From: an uncultured Collinsella sp.
Lineage (GTDB): Bacteria > Actinomycetota > Coriobacteriia > Coriobacteriales > Coriobacteriaceae
Reading direction: 5' to 3'
Length of the DNA stretch: 6,868 nt
Assembly: GCA_900752275.1 (NCBI GenBank)
Contig: CAADUS010000218.1
Span: forward strand, 1 to 6,868
The position numbers were made by a program, and so were the translations under genes. The notes below the pieces were generated by a model that was given only the letters and a program-made list of their open reading frames with translations, ran no database searches and was not told the origin of the DNA. Numbering within the stretch: the stretch's first letter is position 1; each line of letters begins with the position of its first letter. This document shows, one piece after another, positions 1 to 6,660 of this stretch.

Positions 1-1
1 A

Positions 2-1240
2 ATCGGCGGCGGGGCCTCGGGTCTCGCCGCCGCCATCACGGCCGCACGCGCTGGCAAAAGCGTCTGCATCGTTGAGCGCGATGTCGCCTGCGGCCTTAAA
101 CTCCTTGCAACCGGTAATGGCCGTTGCAACCTCTCCAACGAGTCAATTAATCCTCAGCGGTACAACCATCCCGTGTTCGTCGAATCCGTCATGGGCCCCC
201 AGCCCGAACAAGAGCTCATGGGCTTCTTCTCCTCGCTGGGCATCATGACGACCTCCGAGGAAGGTCGACTGTATCCACGCTCCCTTCGTGCCGAATCGGT
301 GCGCGACGCGCTTCTCACCGTCTGCGATTGTCTGGGAATCACTTTGATCTGCGGAGCCAGTGTTGCCACGGCGCACAAAGATCCCGAGGGTTGGACGCTC
401 CAAATAGACCGTCCCGCACGGGCGCTCAAGGCAAAGAAGCACGATGATCGAAAATCGGAGCTCCGCTCGCTTCGGAGGGCGCTCGCCAATGCCCCGCGCA
501 AAAACGTGACCTTGCAGGCACATGCCGCAATTATCGCCACGGGCGGCAACCCCGCCGGCATCGCCGAGACGTTTATCCTCCCCCTAACGCCGCTGTGCCC
601 CGTCCTCTGCCCCGTGTCGGCATCGGTCGTCGGCGATCGGATGGCTCTCAAGACGCTGGATGGTCTACGCGTCCGTGCCCGCTTGACGCTCACCCGCAAT
701 CATGAGGAGCTCTGGTGCGAAGACGGCGAGGTGTTGTTCCGGACCTTCGGCATCTCAGGCGTCGCCGCCTTCAATCTCTCTCGCCGTATCAACCAGGGCG
801 ACACTGTTCTGCTCGATTTCTTTCCAGATTTTTCCAAAGAGGAGCTGCTCGATACGCTCAATCAGCGCGTCAAAGTGCTCGGCGATTTTTTGCCCCAAAA
901 CCCCCACTGGCTTGACGGTATGCTCGCCCCGCAACTCTCACACGTCGTCTGTACGGCATTCGAGCGGTGCCATCCCGGCTCGCGCGATGTCATCCACCTG
1001 GTCTCAATCCTCAAGCACTTTAAACTGTCCGTCGAAGGGACGGCAGAGGAGCGCTCGGCACAGGTCACGCGTGGCGGCATATCTATCGAATGCGTCTCGG
1101 TACCCGATCTTTGCGTGAGCAGCGCCACAGGCGCCCCGCTTTACGTCTGCGGCGAAGCGCTCGACATCGACGCCGATTGCGGCGGCTTCAACCTTGCATG
1201 GGCTTGGCTCTCGGGCATTCGCGCTGCAAGCAGCCTGTAG
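2..1240 (+). CDS. BaiN/HI0933 (YhiN)-family NAD(P)/FAD-dependent oxidoreductase, 5' partial
   Basis: The frame is open from base 2 to the TAG at 1238-1240 and gives 412 residues. The sequence begins inside the FAD-binding Rossmann motif (GGGASG at residues 2-7, with E25 as the likely ribose-binding acid), so only a handful of N-terminal residues lie outside the window. Family hallmarks follow: GLKLLATGNGRCNLSN at 31-46, GEVLFRTFGISG near 242, an IATGG dinucleotide-site motif near 179-183, and a C-terminal GEALDIDADCGGFNL near 384-398 that closes the FAD site. Family knowledge: these are cytoplasmic flavoproteins of mostly unknown substrate. One member, BaiN of Clostridium scindens, has been linked to bile-acid 7-dehydroxylation, but family membership does not transfer that role. 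A Lys/Arg-rich stretch at about 137-170 separates two core strands and looks like an insertion. A second flavoprotein gene lies 80 bases downstream on the same strand. Family call sure; substrate unknown. Confidence 0.9.
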   Translation: MGGGASGLAAAITAARAGKSVCIVERDVACGLKLLATGNGRCNLSNESINPQRYNHPVFVESVMGPQPEQELMGFFSSLGIMTTSEEGRLYPRSLRAESVRDALLTVCDCLGITLICGASVATAHKDPEGWTLQIDRPARALKAKKHDDRKSELRSLRRALANAPRKNVTLQAHAAIIATGGNPAGIAETFILPLTPLCPVLCPVSASVVGDRMALKTLDGLRVRARLTLTRNHEELWCEDGEVLFRTFGISGVAAFNLSRRINQGDTVLLDFFPDFSKEELLDTLNQRVKVLGDFLPQNPHWLDGMLAPQLSHVVCTAFERCHPGSRDVIHLVSILKHFKLSVEGTAEERSAQVTRGGISIECVSVPDLCVSSATGAPLYVCGEALDIDADCGGFNLAWAWLSGIRAASSL

Positions 1241-1250
1241 CCGCGCAGTC

Positions 1251-1256
1251 TATAAT
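1251..1256 (+). promoter_or_regulatory. Possible -10 box upstream of the second flavoprotein gene
   Basis: A perfect TATAAT starts 11 bases after the stop of the first flavoprotein gene. No convincing -35 hexamer is found 16-19 bases upstream, and there is no TGn extension. A start near 1263 would give a leader of about 58 bases that contains the hairpin at 1271-1294. The match is exact, but a single hexamer can occur by chance. Confidence 0.4.
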
Positions 1257-1270
1257 CAAAAACGCATTCG

Positions 1271-1302
1271 GGCCGTCTGGGATACCGGACGGCCTCTTTC
1301 TT
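1271..1302 (+). terminator. Terminator-like hairpin between the two flavoprotein genes
   Basis: Bases 1271-1280 (GGCCGTCTGG) pair with 1285-1294 (CCGGACGGCC) in a 10-bp stem with one G-U wobble and a GATA loop. A pyrimidine-rich, U-containing tail, TCTTTCTT, follows at 1295-1302. It could end the transcript of the first flavoprotein gene. Because a TATAAT box sits just upstream, it might instead be a leader hairpin or attenuator of the next gene. The tail is not a pure U run, so termination may be incomplete. Confidence 0.55.
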
Positions 1303-1308
1303 GCCTCT

Positions 1309-1314
1309 AAGGAG
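1309..1314 (+). promoter_or_regulatory. Shine-Dalgarno fixing the start of the second flavoprotein gene
   Basis: AAGGAG lies 6 bases before the ATG at 1321. This spacing decides the start. The same frame stays open upstream to about 1090, but that extension would overlap the first flavoprotein gene and has no family-like sequence. Confidence 0.8.
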
Positions 1315-1320
1315 ACCTCG

Positions 1321-2961
1321 ATGATCGAAATCACCCAAGTCAACGCGTCGCTCGATGAAGCCGGCGATGAAAATGCCTGCCTCATTGTTGGCAAGCGAGT
1401 CGCCAAGCGCGTCCTACGTTGCAAGGACTCCGAGATTAAGTCCATCGAGCTCCACCGCAAGTCAATCGACGCTCGCAAAAAACGAGACGTCCATTTTATC
1501 CTGAGCTTTCGTGTTGAGCTGACTAGTCCCCACCTCGAACGAGAAGCGGTCGACAGCGTTGCCGAGCGTGACCGCTCGCGCGTACGCGCAATAGAAGACG
1601 ATGGGCCTTCATTCCCCTCCCCCGTCTCCGACGCACCTCAAGAACGCCCTGTCGTTGTCGGCGCCGGATGCGCCGGCCTTTTCGCTGCGCTTACGCTCGC
1701 CGAAGCAGGTCTTAAGCCCTTGCTCATCGAGCGCGGCGACCCGGCATTTCGCCGCTCGCATGCGATCGACCTCTTTCTAAAGGAGCGCATCCTCGATCCC
1801 GAGAGCAATATCCAGTTTGGCCTGGGCGGCGCGGGGACTTTCTCGGACGGCAAGCTCAATACAGGAACCAAAAATCCCGCCCATCGCCTTATCCTCGAAA
1901 CCTTCGTCGAGGCGGGTGCGCCCCGCAATATTCTGTGGGATGCCAAGCCGCACATTGGCTCCGACATCCTTCCCACGGTTGTCACCGCTATATCCCAGCG
2001 CATCGAGCAGCTCGGAGGTGTCGTCCGTTATCGAACGAAGCTCGTCGATATTCGCATCGACGCGTCCGGCGCCATCACTGGTATTGATGCCCAATCGTCC
2101 CAAGACGCCACTTACGAGCCAATCGAGACAAAGCACCTCATCCTCGCCTGCGGCCATTCTGCTCGCGATATTTTTGAGCTCCTTAAGGACCACAATGTGG
2201 CCCTCGCACAAAAGACCTTTGCCATGGGCGTTCGCATCGAGCATCCGCAGCGCGACATCGACCGAGCCCAATATGGAGCCTCGGCGGGACATCCAGCGCT
2301 CGGGGCGGCCCCCTACAAACTTGTTGCCCATCTTCCCAACGGCCGCAGTGTGTTCTCGTTTTGCATGTGCCCCGGCGGACAGGTTGTTGCCGCCTCTTCA
2401 GAACCGTGCCATCTGTGCGTCAACGGGGCCAGTCTCAATGCCCGCGACGGACGCAACGCAAATGCCGCCCTGCTCGTTAACGTCACACCTGAGGACCTTC
2501 CCAACGATGACCCGCTCGCCGGCATCGAGCTCCAGCGTGCCTGTGAGGCGGCCGCCTATCGCCTGGGCGGTTCCAACTGGAACGCACCGGCACAGCTCGT
2601 CGGAGATTTCCTCGCAGGACGCGCCAGCAAGGCGCCCGGAAAGGTAAAGCCCACCTATCCGCTCGGTGTGACCTGGACGGCAATTGACGAAGCCCTACCG
2701 CAGCATATCGTCGAGTCGCTCCGCCTGGGACTTCCCCTACTCGGAAAAAAGCTACGAGGCTACGACCGCCCCGATGCCGTTCTTACCGGCGTGGAGACTC
2801 GTTCGAGCTCACCGGTCACTGTCACCCGAGACCGAACGTGCCATGCCGTGTCGACCCCGGGCCTCTACCCTTGTGGTGAGGGAGCTGGATATGCTGGCGG
2901 CATCATGAGCGCGGCCACCGACGGCATCCGTTGTGCCGAAGCCCTGATTGCAGACCTCTAA
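1321..2961 (+). CDS. COG2509-type FAD-dependent dehydrogenase-like protein
   Basis: This complete gene encodes 546 residues, a usual length for this family of uncharacterised flavoproteins. Residues 1 to about 70 form a small N-terminal domain, followed by a Ser/Pro/Asp-rich linker (about 85-108). The FAD-binding Rossmann fold starts at PVVVGAGCAGLFAAL (110-124), with E137-R138 after the second strand. Other family signatures are FGLGGAGTFSDGKLNTG (166-182), LILACGHSARD (273-283), CMCPGGQVVAASSE (348-361) and a C-terminal GEGAGYAGGIMSAATDG (519-535) that contacts the flavin. Cysteines in CMCPGG and nearby PCHLC (362-366) are notable, but no metal or redox role can be assigned from sequence alone. 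There is no signal peptide, so it is presumably cytoplasmic. It follows the BaiN-like gene but belongs to a different family. The physiological substrate is unknown. Expression may be independent of the upstream gene, since a -10 box and a hairpin lie between them. Confidence 0.92.
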   Translation: MIEITQVNASLDEAGDENACLIVGKRVAKRVLRCKDSEIKSIELHRKSIDARKKRDVHFILSFRVELTSPHLEREAVDSVAERDRSRVRAIEDDGPSFPSPVSDAPQERPVVVGAGCAGLFAALTLAEAGLKPLLIERGDPAFRRSHAIDLFLKERILDPESNIQFGLGGAGTFSDGKLNTGTKNPAHRLILETFVEAGAPRNILWDAKPHIGSDILPTVVTAISQRIEQLGGVVRYRTKLVDIRIDASGAITGIDAQSSQDATYEPIETKHLILACGHSARDIFELLKDHNVALAQKTFAMGVRIEHPQRDIDRAQYGASAGHPALGAAPYKLVAHLPNGRSVFSFCMCPGGQVVAASSEPCHLCVNGASLNARDGRNANAALLVNVTPEDLPNDDPLAGIELQRACEAAAYRLGGSNWNAPAQLVGDFLAGRASKAPGKVKPTYPLGVTWTAIDEALPQHIVESLRLGLPLLGKKLRGYDRPDAVLTGVETRSSSPVTVTRDRTCHAVSTPGLYPCGEGAGYAGGIMSAATDGIRCAEALIADL

Positions 2962-2987
2962 CGCACGAATTCCAGCGCGCAAAAGAC

Positions 2988-3023
2988 ACAGGCCCCGAGC
3001 TCCACAGGGAACTCGGGGCCTGT
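2988..3023. terminator. Bidirectional intrinsic terminator between convergent genes
   Basis: Bases 2988-2999 (ACAGGCCCCGAG) pair perfectly with 3012-3023 (CTCGGGGCCTGT). Three inner pairs (3001-3003 with 3008-3010) extend the stem past one mismatch. On the minus strand the tail after the stem reads GTCTTTTGCG, and on the plus strand it reads TCGCTATTTCTT. Both tails are moderately U-rich. The stem begins 3 bases beyond the uvrB stop and 26 bases beyond the flavoprotein stop, so it most likely serves both genes, better in the uvrB direction. Confidence 0.8.
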
Positions 3024-3026
3024 TCG

Positions 3027-5267
3027 CTATTTCTTAAACCGTGCACCCTGGCGTTTTCTGCCCGATGCGAAAGTGGAACCCTTGCGGGCCTGCGAACGTA
3101 AGCGCTCGATCGTCTCGTCCTCAGACGCACCCTCGAGCATCGCCCGAATCTGAACGACGGCATCGCGCAGGCGAGCCGCCTCCTCAAAGTCCATGGCGGC
3201 AGAAGCATTGCGCATATCTTCCTCCATGGTCTCAACGATCCGCACAAGCTCGTCATGCGGCAGTTCTTCCAACTGCTCCGCAAGTGTCTGCTCGGGCGCC
3301 ACCGTTTCTGGCACACCGCCCTCGCCCGACTCATCGGGCGTATAGAATGCGCCATGGCCAAGGGAGTCGCCCTTCGAGCGCCCCTTGGAACCCACGGTTT
3401 TTTCGGCTTCGGCAATAAAACTTGAGATGTCGTTGATGGCCTTGCGCACCGTCTTGGGCACAATGCCATGCTCTTCGTTATATGCCATCTGAATCTCGCG
3501 ACGGCGCTGCGTCTCCTCGATGGCCTCTTTCATCGAATCGGTCACAACGTCCGCATACATGATGACTTCGCCATCGGCGTTACGGGCCGCGCGGCCAATC
3601 GTCTGAATCAGCGAACGGCGGTTGCGCAAGAAGCCTTCCTTATCGGCGTCGAGAATTGCCACCAGTGAGACCTCGGGAAGATCCAGGCCTTCACGAAGCA
3701 GGTTGATGCCAACGAGAACATCGATCTTGCCCTCGCGCAGCGTTCGCAGGATCTCGACACGGTCCATTGTCGCCGTATCAGAGTGCATGTAGTTGACCTT
3801 AATACCAGCGTCGAGCAGGTGGTCGGTAAGGTCCTCTGCCATGCGCTTGGTCAACGTGGTCACCAGCACGCGCTCCTTGCGGGCAACGCGCTCGCGAATC
3901 TCGTCCTCAAGATCGTCAATCTGACCGCGAACCGGACGCACATCAATCTTGGGATCGAGCAGACCGGTCGGACGAATAATCTGCTCAACGTCGTTCTGGC
4001 TAACCCGCAGCTCGTAATCGCCCGGCGTGGCCGAAACATAGATAAACTGGGGTATCCTTGCCTCAAACTCATCGAAACGAAGCGGGCGGTTATCGAGCGC
4101 CGAGGGCAGGCGAAAACCGTGTTCCACCAGCGTCACCTTACGCGAGCGGTCACCTTCGTGCATGCCGCGAATCTGCGGCACCGTCACATGGCTCTCATCG
4201 ATGATGCAGAGCATGTCCTTAGGAAAGTAATCGATCAGGGTAAACGGCGGCTCACCCGGCTTGCGACCGTCCAGATGACGCGAGTAGTTCTCGATGCCGT
4301 TGCAAAAGCCCATCGTCTCGAGCATCTCAAGATCATAATCGGTGCGCTGCTGCAGACGCTGCGCCTCGAGCAACTTGTCGGTCGCCTTGAGCTCCGCCAC
4401 GCGCTTCTCGCACTCTTCGCTGATCGATTTCAGAGCCGCCTTGACCTTCGGCTTCTCGGTCACGTAGTGCGATGCCGGCCATACGGGGATGGCCTCGTAC
4501 TCACGCAGCATTTCACCGGTGACCTCATCGATCTCGGCAATCAGCTCAACCTCGTCGCCAAAGAACTCAAACCGCAACGGATGCTCGGCATAAGGCGGAT
4601 ACACGTCGACAACATCGCCGCGCACGCGGAACGTGCCGCGTGCAAGGTCATAGTCATTGCGATCATATTGAATGTCGATAAGTGCATGGATAAAGTCATC
4701 GCGCTCGAGCGGCACCTTCTTGTCGACGTTTGGAGCCAGACCCGCATAGTCCTCAGGAGAGCCAATGCCATAGATACACGAGACCGATGCGACAACGATC
4801 ACATCGCGTCGAGAGAGCAGTGACGCGGTCGCCTGATGGCGCAGCATCTCGACCTCTTCGTTAATCGAGGAGTCTTTCTCGATATATGTATCGCTTTGCG
4901 GCACATACGCCTCGGGCTGATAGTAGTCGTAGTACGAGACGAAGTAGACCACAGCGTTATTGGGAAAGAACTCTTTGAGCTCGCTCGCAAGCTGAGCGGC
5001 GAGCGTTTTATTCGGAGCCATGACCAGCGTCGGCTTTCCCAGGGCCTCAATAGTCTTTGCCATCGTAAAGGTCTTGCCCGAACCAGTCACGCCCAGCAAA
5101 ACCTGATAGCGGTCTCCGTCCCTCACGCCCTGCACAAGCGACTCAATGGCCTTAGGCTGGGAACCGGCAGGCTCATAGGGAGAAACGACTTCAAACGGCA
5201 CCTCAGCGCCCTCAACGCCAAAGCGCTTAAGTTCACCACCAACGCGTTCTACTTCAAATTCCGCCAT
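3027..5267 (-). CDS. uvrB: UvrB, excinuclease ABC subunit B
   Basis: This is a complete UvrB of 746 residues. In nucleotide excision repair, UvrB receives damaged DNA from UvrA, verifies the lesion with its helicase-like motor and beta-hairpin, and recruits UvrC for incision. Visible motifs are Walker A GVTGSGKT (59-66), the beta-hairpin region with YYDYYQPEAYVPQSDTYIEK (112-131), Walker B-type IIDESH (355-360), the C-terminal helicase motif QTIGRAARN, and a UVR domain (about 674-713, with FEEAARLRDAV) that binds UvrC. It is longer than the roughly 660-700 residues common for UvrB. The extra length is a Gly/Ser/Glu-rich linker before the UVR domain (about 620-665) and a basic tail ending GRKRQGARFKK. 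The ATG at 5267 is chosen because AGGAG precedes it by 5 bases; an in-frame ATG 21 bases upstream lacks a ribosome site. It lies downstream of the transglycosylase and coaE, same strand. No full LexA operator was found. Confidence 0.98.
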   Translation of the reverse strand: MAEFEVERVGGELKRFGVEGAEVPFEVVSPYEPAGSQPKAIESLVQGVRDGDRYQVLLGVTGSGKTFTMAKTIEALGKPTLVMAPNKTLAAQLASELKEFFPNNAVVYFVSYYDYYQPEAYVPQSDTYIEKDSSINEEVEMLRHQATASLLSRRDVIVVASVSCIYGIGSPEDYAGLAPNVDKKVPLERDDFIHALIDIQYDRNDYDLARGTFRVRGDVVDVYPPYAEHPLRFEFFGDEVELIAEIDEVTGEMLREYEAIPVWPASHYVTEKPKVKAALKSISEECEKRVAELKATDKLLEAQRLQQRTDYDLEMLETMGFCNGIENYSRHLDGRKPGEPPFTLIDYFPKDMLCIIDESHVTVPQIRGMHEGDRSRKVTLVEHGFRLPSALDNRPLRFDEFEARIPQFIYVSATPGDYELRVSQNDVEQIIRPTGLLDPKIDVRPVRGQIDDLEDEIRERVARKERVLVTTLTKRMAEDLTDHLLDAGIKVNYMHSDTATMDRVEILRTLREGKIDVLVGINLLREGLDLPEVSLVAILDADKEGFLRNRRSLIQTIGRAARNADGEVIMYADVVTDSMKEAIEETQRRREIQMAYNEEHGIVPKTVRKAINDISSFIAEAEKTVGSKGRSKGDSLGHGAFYTPDESGEGGVPETVAPEQTLAEQLEELPHDELVRIVETMEEDMRNASAAMDFEEAARLRDAVVQIRAMLEGASEDETIERLRSQARKGSTFASGRKRQGARFKK

Positions 5268-5272
5268 GGATA

Positions 5273-5298
5273 CTCCTAACTCATACATCTGCAGTATA
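5273..5298 (-). promoter_or_regulatory. uvrB ribosome binding site and possible -10 box
   Basis: On the minus strand AGGAG (5277-5273) sits 5 bases before the uvrB ATG and fixes the start. Farther upstream, TATACT (5298-5293) matches a -10 box at five of six positions and would give a transcript start near 5286. No good -35 is visible. A loose inverted repeat, CTGC-N7-GCAG (5289-5303), overlaps the -10. The Shine-Dalgarno site is solid, whereas the promoter is only suggestive. Confidence 0.45.
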
Positions 5299-5318
5299 CG
5301 CAGGCGGTGGGCTTAGTC

Positions 5319-5900
5319 CTATACGAACCGATCGGGATAGAGGGTCTTATAGCGAACCCAGGCATTATTGACACGAACCAGATAAGCCTGCGTCTCGGGA
5401 AAGGTGATTGCATTATGAAGCGACGTGCTCTGCTGCGCCCATCCGTCGACATTGCCCATGCCGGCGTTATATGCGGCAATAGCTCTGTCCGTCGACCCGT
5501 TGAAATAGGTTAGAAGATACAAGAGGTATGCGCAGCCAAACTCGATATTCGTAGCCGGATCGTTAAGGCTGTCGGCCGAATACTCGCCACCGTCGACAAG
5601 GCCCTTGGCGATCATATCCTGGGCAGTCTCGGGCATCAGCTGCATCAATCCCTGAGCACCCTGACTCGACTCGGCCTCGGGATCCCAATTCGATTCCGAC
5701 TTAATGACAGCGCACACCAGATATGGATCAAGATTGTGCGAAATGCTCGATTGCTTTACGTACGCCTCGTAGTCAATTGGATACAAAGGCTTAAAGAAAG
5801 CGGCAGGAGCATACGAGTAGACGAGCGAAATAAGGCCGAAGACGAACACAACGGCAAGTGGCGCCACGCGATACCACGTAAAGAAACGTATCCTAGACAT
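5319..5900 (-). CDS. Membrane-anchored lytic transglycosylase (SLT domain)
   Basis: The gene encodes 193 residues. Residues 12-30 form one hydrophobic segment after a short basic N-terminus (MSRIRFF), with no lipobox cysteine. This suggests a signal anchor that holds the enzyme on the outer face of the membrane. The rest is a minimal Slt70/MltE-like goose-lysozyme domain: IKSESNW with catalytic Glu69, GAQGLMQLMPETA (81-93), NIEFGCAYL (118-126), and AIAAYNAGMGNVDGW (140-154). By family knowledge it cleaves the MurNAc-GlcNAc bond of peptidoglycan, leaving 1,6-anhydroMurNAc. No LysM, SH3 or other wall-binding domain is present, so size is at the small end. Start: ATG at 5900, with AAGGAGG 6 bases upstream inside coaE. 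The gene overlaps the coaE end by 8 bases, so the two are probably co-transcribed and translationally coupled; uvrB starts 51 bases downstream. Enzyme class is secure; the physiological role (wall turnover or assembly of an envelope machine) is open. Confidence 0.93.
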   Translation of the reverse strand: MSRIRFFTWYRVAPLAVVFVFGLISLVYSYAPAAFFKPLYPIDYEAYVKQSSISHNLDPYLVCAVIKSESNWDPEAESSQGAQGLMQLMPETAQDMIAKGLVDGGEYSADSLNDPATNIEFGCAYLLYLLTYFNGSTDRAIAAYNAGMGNVDGWAQQSTSLHNAITFPETQAYLVRVNNAWVRYKTLYPDRFV

Positions 5901-6534
5901 CGGCCTCCTCCTTATCCACTACATCCCCGAAGCCATGGCGCAAAAGCCATGCGTCCAGTTGTTCAAAGAGCGAGTTGTCACCCGCCGCATTATCGATTAC
6001 CGTCGTAGCGAGATTGCAAAGCGAAGCCTCATCAGGTTGGCATGCAGAGCGCGCATCAAAATCAAAGGGCTCCATACCACGATGAATAGCACGCGCGCGA
6101 CGAACTGCTAAAGGAGCGCTGATAACCAGAATTTCATCAGCCAGGCCATAAGCATCCTCAAAACCAGTCGGGGCAGAAACCTCGACAACCGCAAAGGGAT
6201 AACGGGGAGACGAAACCGTACAGCAAACCGGATCAAGAATCCTCAGTGACAGCTGTTCGATGAGAACCGGATGAACGATGCCATTGAGCCGCGCAACTGT
6301 ATCAGGAGAGGCGAAAGCTCGAGCAGCGAGGACATTGCGGCGAATGCCGCCCTCCCCGTCCAGAATGTCCCAACCAAATTCTTCCGCGAGGGCATTGACG
6401 ATATCCGAGCCTGGCACATACAGCGATTTGGAAAGCTCATCCAGATCGATAAGCATGGCGCCATGAGATTCGAGATAGCGGCAGGCAGTCGACTTACCCG
6501 AAGCAATATTGCCCAAGACATAAACGGTAAACAT
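5893..6534 (-). CDS. coaE: Dephospho-CoA kinase
   Basis: The 213-residue product matches the usual CoaE length. CoaE phosphorylates the 3'-hydroxyl of dephospho-CoA with ATP, the last step of coenzyme A synthesis, in the cytoplasm. Visible features are the P-loop GNIASGKST (8-16), IDLDELSK (29-36) at the position of the conserved acidic VIDAD motif, NGIVHPVL (84-91) with the conserved His-Pro, and a lid arginine region RRARAIHRG (145-153). SACQPDE (163-169) stands where RIxAQ is usual, and TVIDNAAG (178-185) matches the C-terminal vIdN motif. The usual PLLxE loop is replaced by APTGFED (121-127), so the protein is a divergent member. The ATG at 6534 is chosen because AGGGAGGA lies 4 bases upstream; the frame stays open farther, but that would run into the 5S gene. 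The stop overlaps the start of the transglycosylase gene. Base composition looks a little less GC-rich than the flavoprotein genes. Confidence 0.9.
   Translation of the reverse strand: MFTVYVLGNIASGKSTACRYLESHGAMLIDLDELSKSLYVPGSDIVNALAEEFGWDILDGEGGIRRNVLAARAFASPDTVARLNGIVHPVLIEQLSLRILDPVCCTVSSPRYPFAVVEVSAPTGFEDAYGLADEILVISAPLAVRRARAIHRGMEPFDFDARSACQPDEASLCNLATTVIDNAAGDNSLFEQLDAWLLRHGFGDVVDKEEADV
5904..5913 (-). promoter_or_regulatory. Shine-Dalgarno of the transglycosylase gene inside coaE
   Basis: AAGGAGGAGG is embedded in the last coaE codons (those for Lys-Glu-Glu-Ala). Its AAGGAGG core lies 6 bases before the ATG at 5900. It is among the strongest ribosome sites in the window and supports both the overlap and efficient translation of the second gene. 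Confidence 0.8.
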
Positions 6535-6538
6535 CAAG

Positions 6539-6546
6539 TCCTCCCT
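6539..6546 (-). promoter_or_regulatory. Shine-Dalgarno of coaE
   Basis: AGGGAGGA on the minus strand lies 4 bases before the ATG at 6534 and decides the coaE start against longer in-frame possibilities. Confidence 0.75.
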
Positions 6547-6562
6547 AACGCCAATGCGAGTT

Positions 6563-6593
6563 ATTATCGCGCAAATACAGAAGAAGGACCCAA
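6563..6593 (-). promoter_or_regulatory. Possible coaE promoter
   Basis: On the minus strand GATAAT (6568-6563) matches a -10 box at five of six positions. TTGGGT (6593-6588) is a weak -35 with a 19-base spacer. A start near 6556 would give a leader of about 22 bases. This stretch, between the 5S terminator and coaE, is AT-richer than its surroundings, as expected of a promoter region. Read-through from the rRNA operon is an alternative source of transcript. Confidence 0.3.
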
Positions 6594-6660
6594 AATACAG
6601 CCAAACAGTAAGACAAGCTAAACGAAGGCGAGTTCTTGTATTACAGCTCTCCTTTAAAGC

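Noticed and set aside
173..175. GTG at 173 as the start of the first flavoprotein
   Set aside because: The same frame is open back to base 2 and encodes the essential GGGASG and GNGRCN motifs, so the gene is truncated by the window edge and does not start at 173.
1090..1320. Longer N-terminus for the COG2509-type protein
   Set aside because: The extension would overlap the first flavoprotein gene in another frame and is Arg-rich. The ATG at 1321 has a well-placed AAGGAG.
1817..2647. A 276-codon plus-strand frame and a 184-codon minus-strand frame (1777-2331) inside the second flavoprotein gene
   Set aside because: Both lie within a gene with clear family motifs, and their translations are of low complexity (Ser/Pro/Arg-rich) or without recognisable features.
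3783..4823. A 346-codon open frame on the plus strand, antisense to uvrB
   Set aside because: It lies wholly inside the well-conserved uvrB gene in the opposite direction. Its protein shows no recognisable domain, and such shadows are common in GC-rich DNA.
5268..5288. Alternative uvrB start at 5288
   Set aside because: It has no ribosome site, while AGGAG sits correctly before the ATG at 5267.
5323..5334. CGAAC half-site upstream of uvrB as a LexA (SOS) operator
   Set aside because: The matching GTTCG half at the required spacing is absent, and the site lies in the transglycosylase coding end, so it is not a supported operator.
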